The notes under the pieces: generated by a model
Database searches by the model: none
Told to the model about the DNA's origin: nothing
Seen by the model: only the letters and a program-made list of their open reading frames with translations
Made by a program: the position numbers and the translations under genes
Assembly (NCBI GenBank): GCA_017964325.1
Contig: JAGCSE010000078.1
Location: 1-22,553, forward strand
DNA from: Victivallales bacterium
GTDB lineage: Bacteria; Verrucomicrobiota; Lentisphaeria; Oligosphaerales; Oligosphaeraceae
Length of the DNA stretch: 22,553 nucleotides
Direction: 5' to 3'
In this document: piece after piece, positions 15,445-22,553 of the stretch
Layout of the letters: each line of letters begins with the position of its first letter
Position numbering within the stretch: position 1 is the first letter of the stretch

Positions 15445-15473
15445 TTGAATGGCACATAAATTTTTCTTATAAA
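15445..15473 (+). promoter_or_regulatory. Sigma70-type promoter of the HAD-family gene
   Basis: TTGAAT (15445-15450) and TATAAA (15468-15473) have a 17-base spacer. It lies 30 bases before the ATG at 15504, which argues against any start codon further upstream. Confidence 0.55.
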
Positions 15474-15503
15474 AATAAACTCCATCCCACACAGGAACAA
15501 GCC

Positions 15504-16214
15504 ATGCTAAAAGTCATCGCTTTCGATTTAGACGGAACACTCACGCAACACAAGACTCCGCTGTGCGACGAAAACCGCAACGCCCTCGAAGCCCTCTCGC
15601 GGAAATACAAACTGCTGATGGTCGGCGCAGGACAGGTCATGCGGATCTTCAACCAGATGGAAGGCTTCCCGATCGACATCATCGGCAACTACGGCCTCCA
15701 GTTCGGCAAATACAATCCCGACACCAAGCAGATGGACATCGTCCGCGATTTGAAGCTCCCGTGCGACCGCGAAAGCGTCGCCGCCCGCATCGAGCAACTC
15801 CGTGTTAAATATGGATTTACAAAATACGCTGGCGAAAGCGTCGAATACCATCCGTCAGGCTGCGTCACCTTCCCGCTCATCGGTACGAAAGCCATCCAGG
15901 CGGACAAGCTCGTATTCGATCCCACCCGCGAAAAGCGCCGCAAATTCTACGACGACGTCGTCAAGACGTTCAGCGACTATGTCGTCTTCATCGGCGGCTC
16001 CTCCTCTTTTGATTTCGCCCCCAAGCCCTACGACAAATGCTACGCCTTGGATTTATATTGCAAGGAAAACGGCCTGACCCACGATGAACTCGCTTATTGC
16101 GGAGACGACTACGGTCTCGGCGGCAATGATGAAGCCGTCTATAAATCCGACTTCCAGTTCATCTGCGTCGATGACTACCGCACGTTCCCGCAGAAAATCG
16201 CCCATCTGCTGTAA
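15504..16214 (+). CDS. HAD-IIB phosphatase resembling eukaryotic-type phosphomannomutase
   Basis: A 236-residue cytoplasmic HAD hydrolase. Motif I is FDLDGTLT with both Asp8 and Asp10. The cap and C-terminal motifs follow the alpha-phosphomannomutase (PMM) plan: NYGLQFG, VTFPLIG, FIGGSSSFDFAPKPYDKCYA and CGDDYGLGGNDEAVY. PMM converts mannose-6-phosphate to mannose-1-phosphate. However, the PMM substrate Arg in the IGR motif reads IGT here, and the EFR motif reads EYH, so a sugar-phosphate phosphatase or a different hexose phosphate is as likely. I chose ATG 15504 (AGGA 8 bases upstream) because the longer frame would start before the promoter. Confidence 0.8.
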   Translation: MLKVIAFDLDGTLTQHKTPLCDENRNALEALSRKYKLLMVGAGQVMRIFNQMEGFPIDIIGNYGLQFGKYNPDTKQMDIVRDLKLPCDRESVAARIEQLRVKYGFTKYAGESVEYHPSGCVTFPLIGTKAIQADKLVFDPTREKRRKFYDDVVKTFSDYVVFIGGSSSFDFAPKPYDKCYALDLYCKENGLTHDELAYCGDDYGLGGNDEAVYKSDFQFICVDDYRTFPQKIAHLL

Positions 16215-16282
16215 AATTATGGGAGGGTCGCACTCCCGCGTGAACGATCGCGCAGAAATACGCCATTTTCTCTCGTCATTCT

Positions 16283-16479
16283 TCCCAAAAGCACAATCCT
16301 GATTGCTTTTCCCCATGCGCCATGGCGTTGCCATCACGCGGTTTGACGTGAGACATGAGACGTGAGACGTGAGCTAAAGACATCCAGACGGCCAGACGTG
16401 AGACGTGAGCTAAAGACATCCAGACAGCCAGACGTGAGAATCTATATGATCATTATTTGGTTGCGGCTTGTCCGCTCCA
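16283..16479 (+). repeat. Interspersed composite repeat, copy D
   Basis: Copy D starts with the AAAAGCACAATC/GATTGCTTTT hairpin, continues through CCATGGCGTTGCCATCACGC (a degenerate form of the 23-base palindrome) and GGTTTGACGTGAGAC. It then has an inserted tandem segment and ends GGTTGCGGCTTGTCCGCTCC. Its order of modules matches copy B read on the minus strand. Copy C follows 10 bases later in the same orientation. Confidence 0.7.
16369..16440 (+). repeat. 36-bp direct tandem duplication (x2)
   Basis: Two head-to-tail units (16369-16404 and 16405-16440), each beginning GTGAGCTAAAGACATCCAGA, differ by about two bases. Shorter GACGTGA units flank them. There are only two adjoining units and no spacers, so this is not a CRISPR array. 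Confidence 0.85.
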
Positions 16480-16488
16480 GATCCATTC

Positions 16489-16717
16489 GTACTACTATCG
16501 TTCATTTTCTTGTTTTTTCACAAAGATTTTCCTACCGTCTCATCGTCTCATCGTCTCATGTCTCCCATCTCACGTCTCATGTCTCACGTCTCACGTCCTC
16601 CCCCCAGTAGAAGGGCGCAATGGCATCGCCATCGCGCGGTTTGACATGAGACGATAAGACATGAGACGAAAAGATTGCATTGATGATTATTTGGTTGCGG
16701 CCAGCGGCCGCTCCATG
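16489..16717 (+). repeat. Interspersed composite repeat, copy C
   Basis: Copy C begins CGTACTACTATCGTTCATTT and has CACAAAGATTTTCC. It then has three CGTCTCAT octamers and several GTCTCAC/GTCTCAT heptamers, followed by CCCAGTAGAAGG, a palindrome variant (GCGCAATGGCATCGCCAT...), GGTTTGACATGAGACG and GGTTGCGGCCAGCGGCCGCT. It shares its start with copy B and its middle with copy A, and ends just before the esterase stop. Confidence 0.75.
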
Positions 16718-16731
16718 GTTAACTTTGATTA

Positions 16732-18216
16732 TTATTTTCCCTGCAACACAACCGTATTCACAAGCCGCAGTTCGCCTGCGGCTTTTCCGTTCATTTGGGC
16801 AATTGACATACCAGGCTGCAAATCGTCAACCGTCCCAATCTGACGGCGATAGACTTTGAACTTATCGGAAAATACCAACGGCCATAACGTCTTGTCTTTC
16901 TGGCCGTTGCGAATCGTCTCCACGCTCCAGCCTTTTTCCGTCTTTTTGAGTGTCGAATTCAAGAACGACACGTTTCCCAAAGCCATGCGACCGTATGACT
17001 TGTCCAAAATCACAAGCCTGTCCAGCGTGACGTCCGTCTCACCATTCCGCCTTCCGAAACCGTTCACAAGTTGCCCGTCCGCCATATCCGCCAACGCCAC
17101 TTCCGTCTCGGACTTAATGTTCACTTTCTCGCTCAACTGAATCTCTATCTCCTTTCCATCCCGTTCCACCAGCCAGCGACCATTGCCAAGGCTCTTCACC
17201 AACTTACCAGAATTGTAATGCAATGTCCAATACAGCGAATCATCGGGATGCTTCGCCTCCCAAGCCAACAGGGCCTCATAACGTTCTTTGCAAGCAGTGT
17301 CGTCCAATCCTTTCAAATGACGGTCATAGAAACGGATCACGGCGGGACGGATTTCCTTCGGATATTTTTCATCTCCAGGACGTTGCAACGCAAACGTATG
17401 GCCGATGCCGGGCACCAGCATGAGTTCGTTTTCAATGCCCGCCTTGTCCAAAGCCGCCTTCATGTCACGCGCCTGCCACCAATCGACCGTCGTGTCCGCA
17501 AGTCCGTGCAGCTGAAGGATTGGCGGATCGTTCTTATCCAATTGGAACATCGGCGACGCGAATTTCCAGCGTTCAGGATCATCTTCGATTTTCGCACCGA
17601 CAAACGCCGGTTTTCTGTATTTTCCCTCAATCGGCGTGCCGTCCTTCTCCATATAGCGCCATTTCGCCAAATCCATGATTCCGTACAAGTTGACTCCTGC
17701 CTGAATGCTCGTGTCAACACCGCCGTAGGGCGACGTCGGCTCCAATCCCATGTCCTTTCCGCCAACCGCCAGCAACGTCGAGAGATGTCCGCCAGCCGAA
17801 CCGCCGATGCAGCCAATCTTCGCAGGATTCACTTGCAGTTTGTCAGCATTGACACGCATCCACTGGACGGCCGTCTTGCAGTCTTGAAAATTACGTGGCC
17901 ACGTTCCTTTCCCGTTCTTGCTCAACACGTAATCGATGCTGATGCAGACATATCCCATGCGCACGAGATTGGAGGCGATGTTGATTTCACGCGCCGCATC
18001 CCGCTGTCCGCCCGTCCAGCCGCCGCCATGGATGATGACAATGCCTGGGAAACGTTCTTCTGGCTTCGCATCAAGGGGATAATACACGTCCAGCAGTTCT
18101 TCCCGCCCTGCTCCCAGATAGGGAATGTTCTCGCGAATGCCGATTTTGTATATCGGCCAGTCCTTTCCGCACAACGCCATGCACACGCACATCAACAACA
18201 CATATTTCTTCAGCAT
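16732..18216 (-). CDS. Secreted acetyl-esterase/carboxylesterase-like hydrolase with C-terminal extension
   Basis: A 494-residue protein with a signal peptide (residues 1 to about 17, MLKKYVLLMCVCMALCG). Residues about 25-300 form an alpha/beta hydrolase of the BD-FAE/esterase type: oxyanion HGGGW (63-67), nucleophile GGSAGGH (Ser140), acid Asp241 (LADTTVD), His273 (GIGHTF). Such enzymes remove acetyl or feruloyl groups from plant or host glycans. The last 190 residues form an extra, probably beta-rich domain that I do not recognise. The start is the ATG at 18214-18216, with AGAGGA just upstream; an upstream GTG in frame has no support. It is divergent from the small secreted protein gene at 18357 and shares a 140-base promoter region with it. 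Confidence 0.85.
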   Translation of the reverse strand: MLKKYVLLMCVCMALCGKDWPIYKIGIRENIPYLGAGREELLDVYYPLDAKPEERFPGIVIIHGGGWTGGQRDAAREINIASNLVRMGYVCISIDYVLSKNGKGTWPRNFQDCKTAVQWMRVNADKLQVNPAKIGCIGGSAGGHLSTLLAVGGKDMGLEPTSPYGGVDTSIQAGVNLYGIMDLAKWRYMEKDGTPIEGKYRKPAFVGAKIEDDPERWKFASPMFQLDKNDPPILQLHGLADTTVDWWQARDMKAALDKAGIENELMLVPGIGHTFALQRPGDEKYPKEIRPAVIRFYDRHLKGLDDTACKERYEALLAWEAKHPDDSLYWTLHYNSGKLVKSLGNGRWLVERDGKEIEIQLSEKVNIKSETEVALADMADGQLVNGFGRRNGETDVTLDRLVILDKSYGRMALGNVSFLNSTLKKTEKGWSVETIRNGQKDKTLWPLVFSDKFKVYRRQIGTVDDLQPGMSIAQMNGKAAGELRLVNTVVLQGK

Positions 18217-18286
18217 TTTTTCCTCTTGTTTTTGCAAAACACCAACCACTCCCGCTCATTTATCACATTACTACTATTAATATAGC

Positions 18287-18314
18287 TTGACTTCCCCTTT
18301 GTTCGCATTATTTT
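18287..18314 (+). promoter_or_regulatory. Probable promoter of the small secreted protein-mtlD operon
   Basis: TTGACT (18287-18292), a 16-base spacer and TATTTT (18309-18314) precede the ATG at 18357 by about 43 bases. The overlapping minus strand has AGCTATATTAATAG, which may serve the divergent esterase. Confidence 0.5.
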
Positions 18315-18356
18315 GTTAGGAAATGACACATAATTTTTGATTTTTCACGGAAAAAC

Positions 18357-18833
18357 ATGAAACACATCCTGACCATCCTTTTTATACTCTCACTAGCCGC
18401 ATTGGCCGATGATTTCACATTCAACATCCGCATGGACAACGCCCAGATCGAAGAAGTCATTCTCGGCTGCTCCACCAAGGCGACGGACAAATATGACCGT
18501 GGAACCGACGTTTATGCGCCGCCCATGTCCATGGGTACTGCCATCGCGGGGCTTATTCTTGACCGCCAATCGACGCAGATTCTCTACAAGGATATCCGTT
18601 CCGCCAACCTCCCGCAAACGTGGCTGCTGGATTGCAAGCTCCTCCCCAAAAAGCCGCTCACCCTCAAATGGGATGCGACCAAACTTCCTAAGGACTTGCA
18701 GTGCACCATCCAAGCCCCAAAACAGCAACCGCAGGACATGCGCAAGACCACGTTATTCAAAATTCAGGAAAACAGCATAGTCGTCATTACATTCAATAAA
18801 ATCCAAAACGAAAAAACGTCGGAGCAAAAATGA
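18357..18833 (+). CDS. Small secreted protein with ATDxYDxGxDvxAPP-type domain
   Basis: A 158-residue protein with a signal peptide (residues 1 to about 17, ending LAALADD). The rest matches a beta-rich module that I recall as a C-terminal part of large secreted bacterial proteins. Its features are STKATDKYDRGTDVYAPP (39-56), YKDIR (77-81), QTWLLD (87-92), LTLKWDATKLPKDLQ (101-115), a DMR motif (127-129) and a final beta strand. Here it stands alone. Function is unknown; export to the periplasm or surface is likely. Its last codons overlap the start of mtlD by 4 bases (ATGA), so the two are translationally coupled, which is odd for a secreted and a cytoplasmic protein. Confidence 0.75.
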   Translation: MKHILTILFILSLAALADDFTFNIRMDNAQIEEVILGCSTKATDKYDRGTDVYAPPMSMGTAIAGLILDRQSTQILYKDIRSANLPQTWLLDCKLLPKKPLTLKWDATKLPKDLQCTIQAPKQQPQDMRKTTLFKIQENSIVVITFNKIQNEKTSEQK

Positions 18834-20020
18834 AAGGCAAGGCAGTGATGTTCGGGGCCGGTAATATCGGCCGCGGTTTTATCGGACAGTTGTTCAGCGA
18901 ATCTGGATACGAAGTCGTCTTCGTCGATGTCGTCCAGGAGCTTCTGGACCTTTTCAACCGCGACCATCACTACCGTCTGCAAACCGTCAGCAACGAAGGC
19001 TCGAAGGATTATTCCATTGGTCCCGTCAGTGGAGTCGATAGCCGAAATCAAGCCGCCGTCGCGGAAGCCGTCGCAGAAGCGTCAATCTGCGCGACCGCCG
19101 TCGGCGCGAATGTTCTGAAATTCGTCGCGCCGAATCTTGCGGCGGGCCTGGCCCTTCGTGCAAAGCGTAACTTGCCGCCCATCAACGTCATCGTATGCGA
19201 AAACCTCCATGGCGCGCCCGAATATCTGCGCGGCCTGCTGGAACAGAGCATTCCAGCGGAAGCAAAGGCCTATCTTGCTGAAAAGACGGGGCTTGTCGAA
19301 ACTGTCATCGGCCGCATGGTTCCCGCGCCAACGCCTGAAATGCGTGCGGAAGACATCGGCTGGATCAAAGTCGAACCATATAAAGAGCTGCCTGTCAAGC
19401 GTTCAGGCTTTGTCGGACCGATTCCGGACATCGTCGCCATGACGCCGTATGACGATTTCGACGTGTTCGGTGCGCGGAAACTCTACGTTCACAATTGCGG
19501 CCATGCGTTGATGTCCTACGTCGCTTATCAGCGTGGCTATGAATATGCGTATGAAGCACTTGAAGACAACGAAATCCGCTCCTTCATGCTCGCCGGCCTG
19601 CGCGAAAGCGTCGATGGCATCTGCGCGAAATTCAAGGCAGATCGTGATTGGCTGTACGCCCATGTCGATGACCTGCTCAAACGCTTCGCCAACAGAAGTT
19701 TGGGGGACACTGTCTATCGTCTTGGGCGTGATCCGATCCGCAAGCTCGCGGCGAAGGACCGCCTCGTCGGAGCCGCCAATCTCGCCGTCGAAGGCGGCGG
19801 CAAACCTGTCCATCTCGCATGGGGCATCGCGGCTGCTTTGCTCTTCAATCCAGCGGACGATCCCAGCGCCCCTGCGTTGCAGGCGAAAATCAAAGAGAAC
19901 GGCGTCGAGGCAGCACTTGCGGAAGTCTCTGGAATCCAAAAGGATTCCATTCTCGGCAAGCTTGTCATGGACGCATACGCCAAACTTCTCATCAACCCGA
20001 AAGCCATTCCCGCACAGTAG
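18830..20020 (+). CDS. mtlD: Mannitol-1-phosphate 5-dehydrogenase
   Basis: A 396-residue NAD-dependent polyol dehydrogenase converting mannitol-1-phosphate to fructose-6-phosphate in the cytoplasm. It has the Rossmann motif FGAGNIGRGFIG (8-19), VVFVDV for NAD selectivity, the catalytic-region Lys/Asn/His segment KLYVHNCGHALMSY, and RDPIRKLAAKDRLVGAANLA toward the end. Length matches the family (about 380-390). CGGAGC gives a ribosome-binding site inside the preceding gene. No mannitol PTS (mtlA) is nearby, so it may also run backwards to make mannitol as an electron sink or osmolyte. Confidence 0.93.
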   Translation: MKGKAVMFGAGNIGRGFIGQLFSESGYEVVFVDVVQELLDLFNRDHHYRLQTVSNEGSKDYSIGPVSGVDSRNQAAVAEAVAEASICATAVGANVLKFVAPNLAAGLALRAKRNLPPINVIVCENLHGAPEYLRGLLEQSIPAEAKAYLAEKTGLVETVIGRMVPAPTPEMRAEDIGWIKVEPYKELPVKRSGFVGPIPDIVAMTPYDDFDVFGARKLYVHNCGHALMSYVAYQRGYEYAYEALEDNEIRSFMLAGLRESVDGICAKFKADRDWLYAHVDDLLKRFANRSLGDTVYRLGRDPIRKLAAKDRLVGAANLAVEGGGKPVHLAWGIAAALLFNPADDPSAPALQAKIKENGVEAALAEVSGIQKDSILGKLVMDAYAKLLINPKAIPAQ

Positions 20021-20023
20021 GAG

Positions 20024-20081
20024 GTGCCATCGGCGTCTCGCCGTTGGCCGCAGAGGTACCATCGCCGTCCCGCCGTTGGTA
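20024..20081 (-). repeat. Two GCGGGACG-type palindromic repeats
   Basis: 20024-20048 and 20057-20081 each have arms of the form GCCATCGGCG / CGCCGTTGGC around a short TCT or TCC centre. They follow the mtlD stop directly and precede glcD. Related copies lie at 21543-21632. Confidence 0.65.
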
Positions 20082-20127
20082 ACACGAAACACAAACCATT
20101 CTAACCACCACTTCAACATTTTTTATC

Positions 20128-21540
20128 ATGCCAGAATACAATCAACTCACAAAATCCATCGCCGAGGAACTCATCGGCATCTTCGGTGCCGCAAACGTCT
20201 ATTACAATGATGCGGAACGACTTGAACCATACGCCCATGACGAGGCCGCAGGCTGCGCCACGCGCGTTCCAGAAGCCGTCGTCCGCCCGAAATCGGCAGA
20301 GGAAATCTCGCAGCTCATGAAACTCGCCAACCGAGAGAAAATCGCCGTCACCGCCCGTGGCGCGGGCAGCGGCCTTTCAGGAGGCGCCGTGCCGATTTAC
20401 GGCGGCATCGTCATCGACTGCTGCCGCATGAACCATATTCTCAATGTTGACAAAGCGAACATGACCGTCACCGTCGAGCCAGGCGTCATCACCAGCGAAA
20501 TCAACGAAATGCTCCGCCCACATGGATTGTTCTATGCAGGCTATCCCATGAGCCTCGAAACCTGCACAATCGGCGGCAACGTCGCGGAAAACGCAGGCGG
20601 CGGCAAAGCCGTCAAATATGGTGTCACAGGTCGCTATGTCCTTGGTTTGGAAGTGGTTTCACCTACAGGTGACATCGTCCAACTCGGCGGCAAGCTCGTG
20701 AAGGACGTCTCCGGCATCAATCTGCTTCAATTGATGATCGGTTCTGAAGGCATTCTCGGCGTCTTCACGAAAATCATCCTGAAGCTCCTGCCGCTGCCGA
20801 AGGCATCCGTCGATATGCTCTGCCTGTTCAATTCCATCAGCGAAGCCATCGGCGCCGTGCCGAAGATCATGACCGAAGGCGGCGTTATCCCGACCGCCGT
20901 CGAATTCATGGACAAACTCTCCTTCCAGACTGCATGTCAATATCTTAACGAAACGCTGCCCTGCCAGGATTCCGGCGCCATGCTGCTCATCACCATCGAC
21001 GGCGCGGATGCGGCACAGGTCGAACACGACTACGATGTCATCGGCGAGCAATGCCTGAAGGCGGGCGCGACACAAGTCTATGTCGCCGACACGAAGGCGA
21101 ACAGCGAACGTATCTGGCGAATCCGCCGCTCCGTCGCCGAAGCATTTAAAGTATTCTCCCCCAATCAGAGCCTCGAAGACATCGTCGTGCCAATCGCCTC
21201 CATTCCGGACATGAGTGCCGCAATCGACCGCATATCAAAGAAATACGGCGTTCTCATCCCGTGCTATGGCCATGCCGGCGACGGCAACCTCCATGCCACG
21301 CCTGTCATGCCGCCCGAATGGACGATTGAAAAATGGCAGGAGGTTCTGCCGAATCTTCTTATGGAATTATACGCGGAGACGATCGCCCTCGGCGGCCACA
21401 TCTCCGGCGAACACGGCATCGGCCACAAACGGAAGAAATACATGCTCAAACTGGCGGACAAAGGTTTCCTCACGATGATGCAGGCCGTCAAAAACGGCCT
21501 CGACCCCAACGGTATCCTCAACCCAGGCAAGATTTTCTAA
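20128..21540 (+). CDS. GlcD-type FAD-linked glycolate / D-lactate dehydrogenase
   Basis: A 470-residue FAD oxidoreductase of the GlcD/D-lactate dehydrogenase family. The N-terminal PCMH-type FAD domain has VTARGAGSGLSGGAVP, PGVITSEINEMLRPHGLFYA and GGNVAENAGGGKAVKYG. The C-terminal FAD-oxidase domain has PCYGHAGDGNLHATP, GGHISGEHGIGHKRK and the family ending DPNGILNPGKIF. It oxidises glycolate or D-lactate to a 2-oxo acid. There are no adjacent GlcE/GlcF subunits, so it probably uses a separate electron acceptor such as an EtfAB pair or quinone. No Shine-Dalgarno sequence is visible before the ATG. It is flanked on both sides by GCGGGACG palindromic repeats. Confidence 0.92.
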   Translation: MPEYNQLTKSIAEELIGIFGAANVYYNDAERLEPYAHDEAAGCATRVPEAVVRPKSAEEISQLMKLANREKIAVTARGAGSGLSGGAVPIYGGIVIDCCRMNHILNVDKANMTVTVEPGVITSEINEMLRPHGLFYAGYPMSLETCTIGGNVAENAGGGKAVKYGVTGRYVLGLEVVSPTGDIVQLGGKLVKDVSGINLLQLMIGSEGILGVFTKIILKLLPLPKASVDMLCLFNSISEAIGAVPKIMTEGGVIPTAVEFMDKLSFQTACQYLNETLPCQDSGAMLLITIDGADAAQVEHDYDVIGEQCLKAGATQVYVADTKANSERIWRIRRSVAEAFKVFSPNQSLEDIVVPIASIPDMSAAIDRISKKYGVLIPCYGHAGDGNLHATPVMPPEWTIEKWQEVLPNLLMELYAETIALGGHISGEHGIGHKRKKYMLKLADKGFLTMMQAVKNGLDPNGILNPGKIF

Positions 21541-21542
21541 AA

Positions 21543-21632
21543 GTGCCATCGGCGTCCCGCCGTTGGCCTGTATTTTGCGCAAGCGGGACGCACACGCCAC
21601 ATCCGAAGGCGCAGGCGGGACGCACGCGCCAC
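21543..21632. repeat. Three GCGGGACG-type repeats, one inverted and two direct
   Basis: 21543-21567 is in the same orientation as the pair after mtlD; 21577-21600 and 21609-21632 are in the opposite orientation and are near-identical (GCGCAAGCGGGACGCACACG and GCGCAGGCGGGACGCACGCG, each followed by CCAC). The first two face each other and could fold into a long hairpin ending the glcD transcript. Confidence 0.7.
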
Positions 21633-21656
21633 ATCAAACTTAACAAGGAGAACAAG

Positions 21657-22553
21657 ATGCGCCATTCCATCGTCTTTTGCGCACTGGCAATCAGCACGAT
21701 AGCCTCCCCCGTGACCTACTGGTCCAACCAAAACGGCAGCGGAGAAATCGGCACGAAGGCGCATGTCTTCTGCACCGTCGCCCCCGGCTTCGCAGGAGCC
21801 AACTGGAATTTCGGCAGTTTCGGCAATGACAAGAATACCAAAGCCATTGGCGAAACCCACGCGACGGGAACGACTTCCGGCAAGACCATCGCCATGGATC
21901 TCGTCCGCACGCTGCTTCCGGACGGTTCGCTGAAACTCGACTACGCCCTCACGCCGAAGGAAGACGTCGTCCTCAATTCCCTCCATGTCAATCTCAATTT
22001 CGATGCCGTCTATTCCACGAAGACTGCTTACAAGCTCGGCGACAAGGAAAAGGCGCCCTTCCCCATGACGTTCAAAAGCGTCATGGTCGCAAACGCCAAC
22101 TGCAAGTCGTTTGAAATCTTCACGCCAGACGGCATCATGACCGCCACGTTGGAAGAAAACGCATACGTCATGGTGCAGGACAACCGCCAGTGGGGCGGAG
22201 CCATGGAAGTGCGAATCGGCCCGCAAATGCCGAACAATGAAACATGGCCCGGTGGAAAAAGCCTCAAAATCGTCATGACGGTGAAATGGAATGACGGATT
22301 GCAAGTGGCGTCCATGGAACCAATTGTGCTGAAAGCGGATGATGACTGGTCCGTTCTCGACACACGCCTTGGCATCAAGCCTGGTTCCGCACTCGATTTT
22401 TCCGTCTTCAAGTTCGCCGACGGCCCTGCGGGAAAATACGGTTGGATCCGCGCCAACGGCCCGCATTTCGAATTCGAAAAACTGCCGGGCGTGCCGCAGC
22501 GTTTCTATGGCGTCAATTTCTGCTTCAGCGCCCACGACCTCTCTCATGAACAG
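21657..22553 (+). CDS. Secreted GH-A-clan glycosidase-like protein, 5' part only
   Basis: An open frame of 299 codons running off the right edge. The start is fixed by AAGGAG 6 bases before the ATG. A short signal peptide (MRHSIVFCALAISTIASP) is followed by about 270 residues of beta-rich sequence (YWSNQNGSGEIGTKA; WNFGSFGND; MTVKWNDGLQV). It then reaches LPGVPQRFYGVNFCFSAHDL, which looks like the first strand of a cellulase-like (GH5/GH-A) TIM barrel. An extracellular or periplasmic glycan hydrolase is likely; substrate unknown. Strong codon bias and ribosome-binding site support a real gene although no stop is in view. Confidence 0.8.
   Translation, partial: MRHSIVFCALAISTIASPVTYWSNQNGSGEIGTKAHVFCTVAPGFAGANWNFGSFGNDKNTKAIGETHATGTTSGKTIAMDLVRTLLPDGSLKLDYALTPKEDVVLNSLHVNLNFDAVYSTKTAYKLGDKEKAPFPMTFKSVMVANANCKSFEIFTPDGIMTATLEENAYVMVQDNRQWGGAMEVRIGPQMPNNETWPGGKSLKIVMTVKWNDGLQVASMEPIVLKADDDWSVLDTRLGIKPGSALDFSVFKFADGPAGKYGWIRANGPHFEFEKLPGVPQRFYGVNFCFSAHDLSHEQ

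Larger units (their letters stand above)
16215..16731. other. Repeat-filled intergenic region between converging genes
   Basis: This 517-base gap is made almost wholly of two neighbouring copies (D and C) of the composite repeat plus a 36-base tandem duplication, all listed separately. No gene is present. It separates the plus-strand HAD gene from the 3' end of the minus-strand esterase. Confidence 0.7.

Noticed and set aside
15435..15503. Longer N-terminus for the HAD-family protein
   Set aside because: The extension would begin upstream of the well-spaced promoter at 15445-15473, has no ribosome-binding site and adds residues outside the family fold.
16369..16717. Possible CRISPR array from repeated 36-base and GTCTCAC units
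   Set aside because: Units are adjacent with no unique spacers, vary in length, and no cas gene is present.
18217..18249. Longer N-terminus for the secreted esterase (from an upstream GTG)
   Set aside because: The signal peptide MLKKYVLL begins at 18216 with AGAGGA directly before it; the extension would bury it.
21537..22547. Minus-strand open frame of 336 residues at the right end
   Set aside because: It is antisense to a plus-strand frame with a signal peptide, a strong AAGGAG site and glycosidase-like sequence; the antisense peptide is rich in Arg, His and Asp runs typical of shadows.

Overview
The window looks like a piece of a fermentative, carbohydrate-degrading Gram-negative chromosome. 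Codon use is moderately GC-rich in genes and strongly AT-rich between them. It has an OmpP1/FadL outer-membrane barrel, many Sec signal peptides starting MLKK/MKK, several secreted polysaccharide-active or esterase-like proteins, and a secreted domain with the ATDxYDxGxDvxAPP pattern. My best guess from this mix is the PVC group (Lentisphaerota/Victivallales or Kiritimatiellota-like gut bacteria). This is inference only, because no phylogenetic marker is present.

Layout. 1-2199 (minus): a secreted mutarotase-fold protein with a C-terminal amidotransferase-like domain, whose reading frame continues past an in-frame TAA to the window edge. 2200-3201: about 1 kb without a gene; its left half holds a cluster of AACCTAATTTT-type dyads. 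3202-5946 (minus): a DUF1805 protein, an alpha/beta hydrolase and cysK, separated by copies of an interspersed repeat and a heptamer array. 6245-6465 (minus): two identical tRNA-Tyr genes and a terminator. 6586-9530 (plus): an L-fucose/L-arabinose isomerase-like protein, a cyclophilin and a secreted glycerophosphodiesterase-like protein. 9843-11114 (plus): a FadL porin with a strong hairpin behind it. 11269-15214 (minus): a two-gene operon of a GHL6/GH151-like glycosidase and an ABC exporter. 15504-16214 (plus): a HAD-IIB phosphomannomutase-like phosphatase. 16215-16731: a 0.5 kb repeat cluster. 16732-18216 (minus): a secreted acetyl-esterase-like hydrolase. 18357-21540 (plus): a small secreted protein overlapping mtlD, then a GlcD-type FAD oxidase. 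21657-22553 (plus): the 5' part of a secreted GH-A-like glycosidase cut by the window edge.

The genes fit together loosely as glycan foraging. Secreted hydrolases and esterases release sugars, possibly fucose. A fucose/arabinose-type isomerase, mannitol-1-phosphate dehydrogenase and a PMM-like phosphatase handle sugars and sugar phosphates. GlcD would oxidise glycolate or D-lactate. No classical operon for one substrate is present; most genes stand alone with their own promoter.

The least ordinary content is the intergenic DNA: at least four copies of a composite hairpin-bearing repeat (two of them inverted around the hydrolase), two families of heptameric tandem arrays (one changing stepwise along its length and ending on the cysK stop codon), a GCGGGACG palindrome family around glcD, and the AACCTAATTTT dyad cluster. 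I see no CRISPR array, transposase, phage gene or recognisable defence system.
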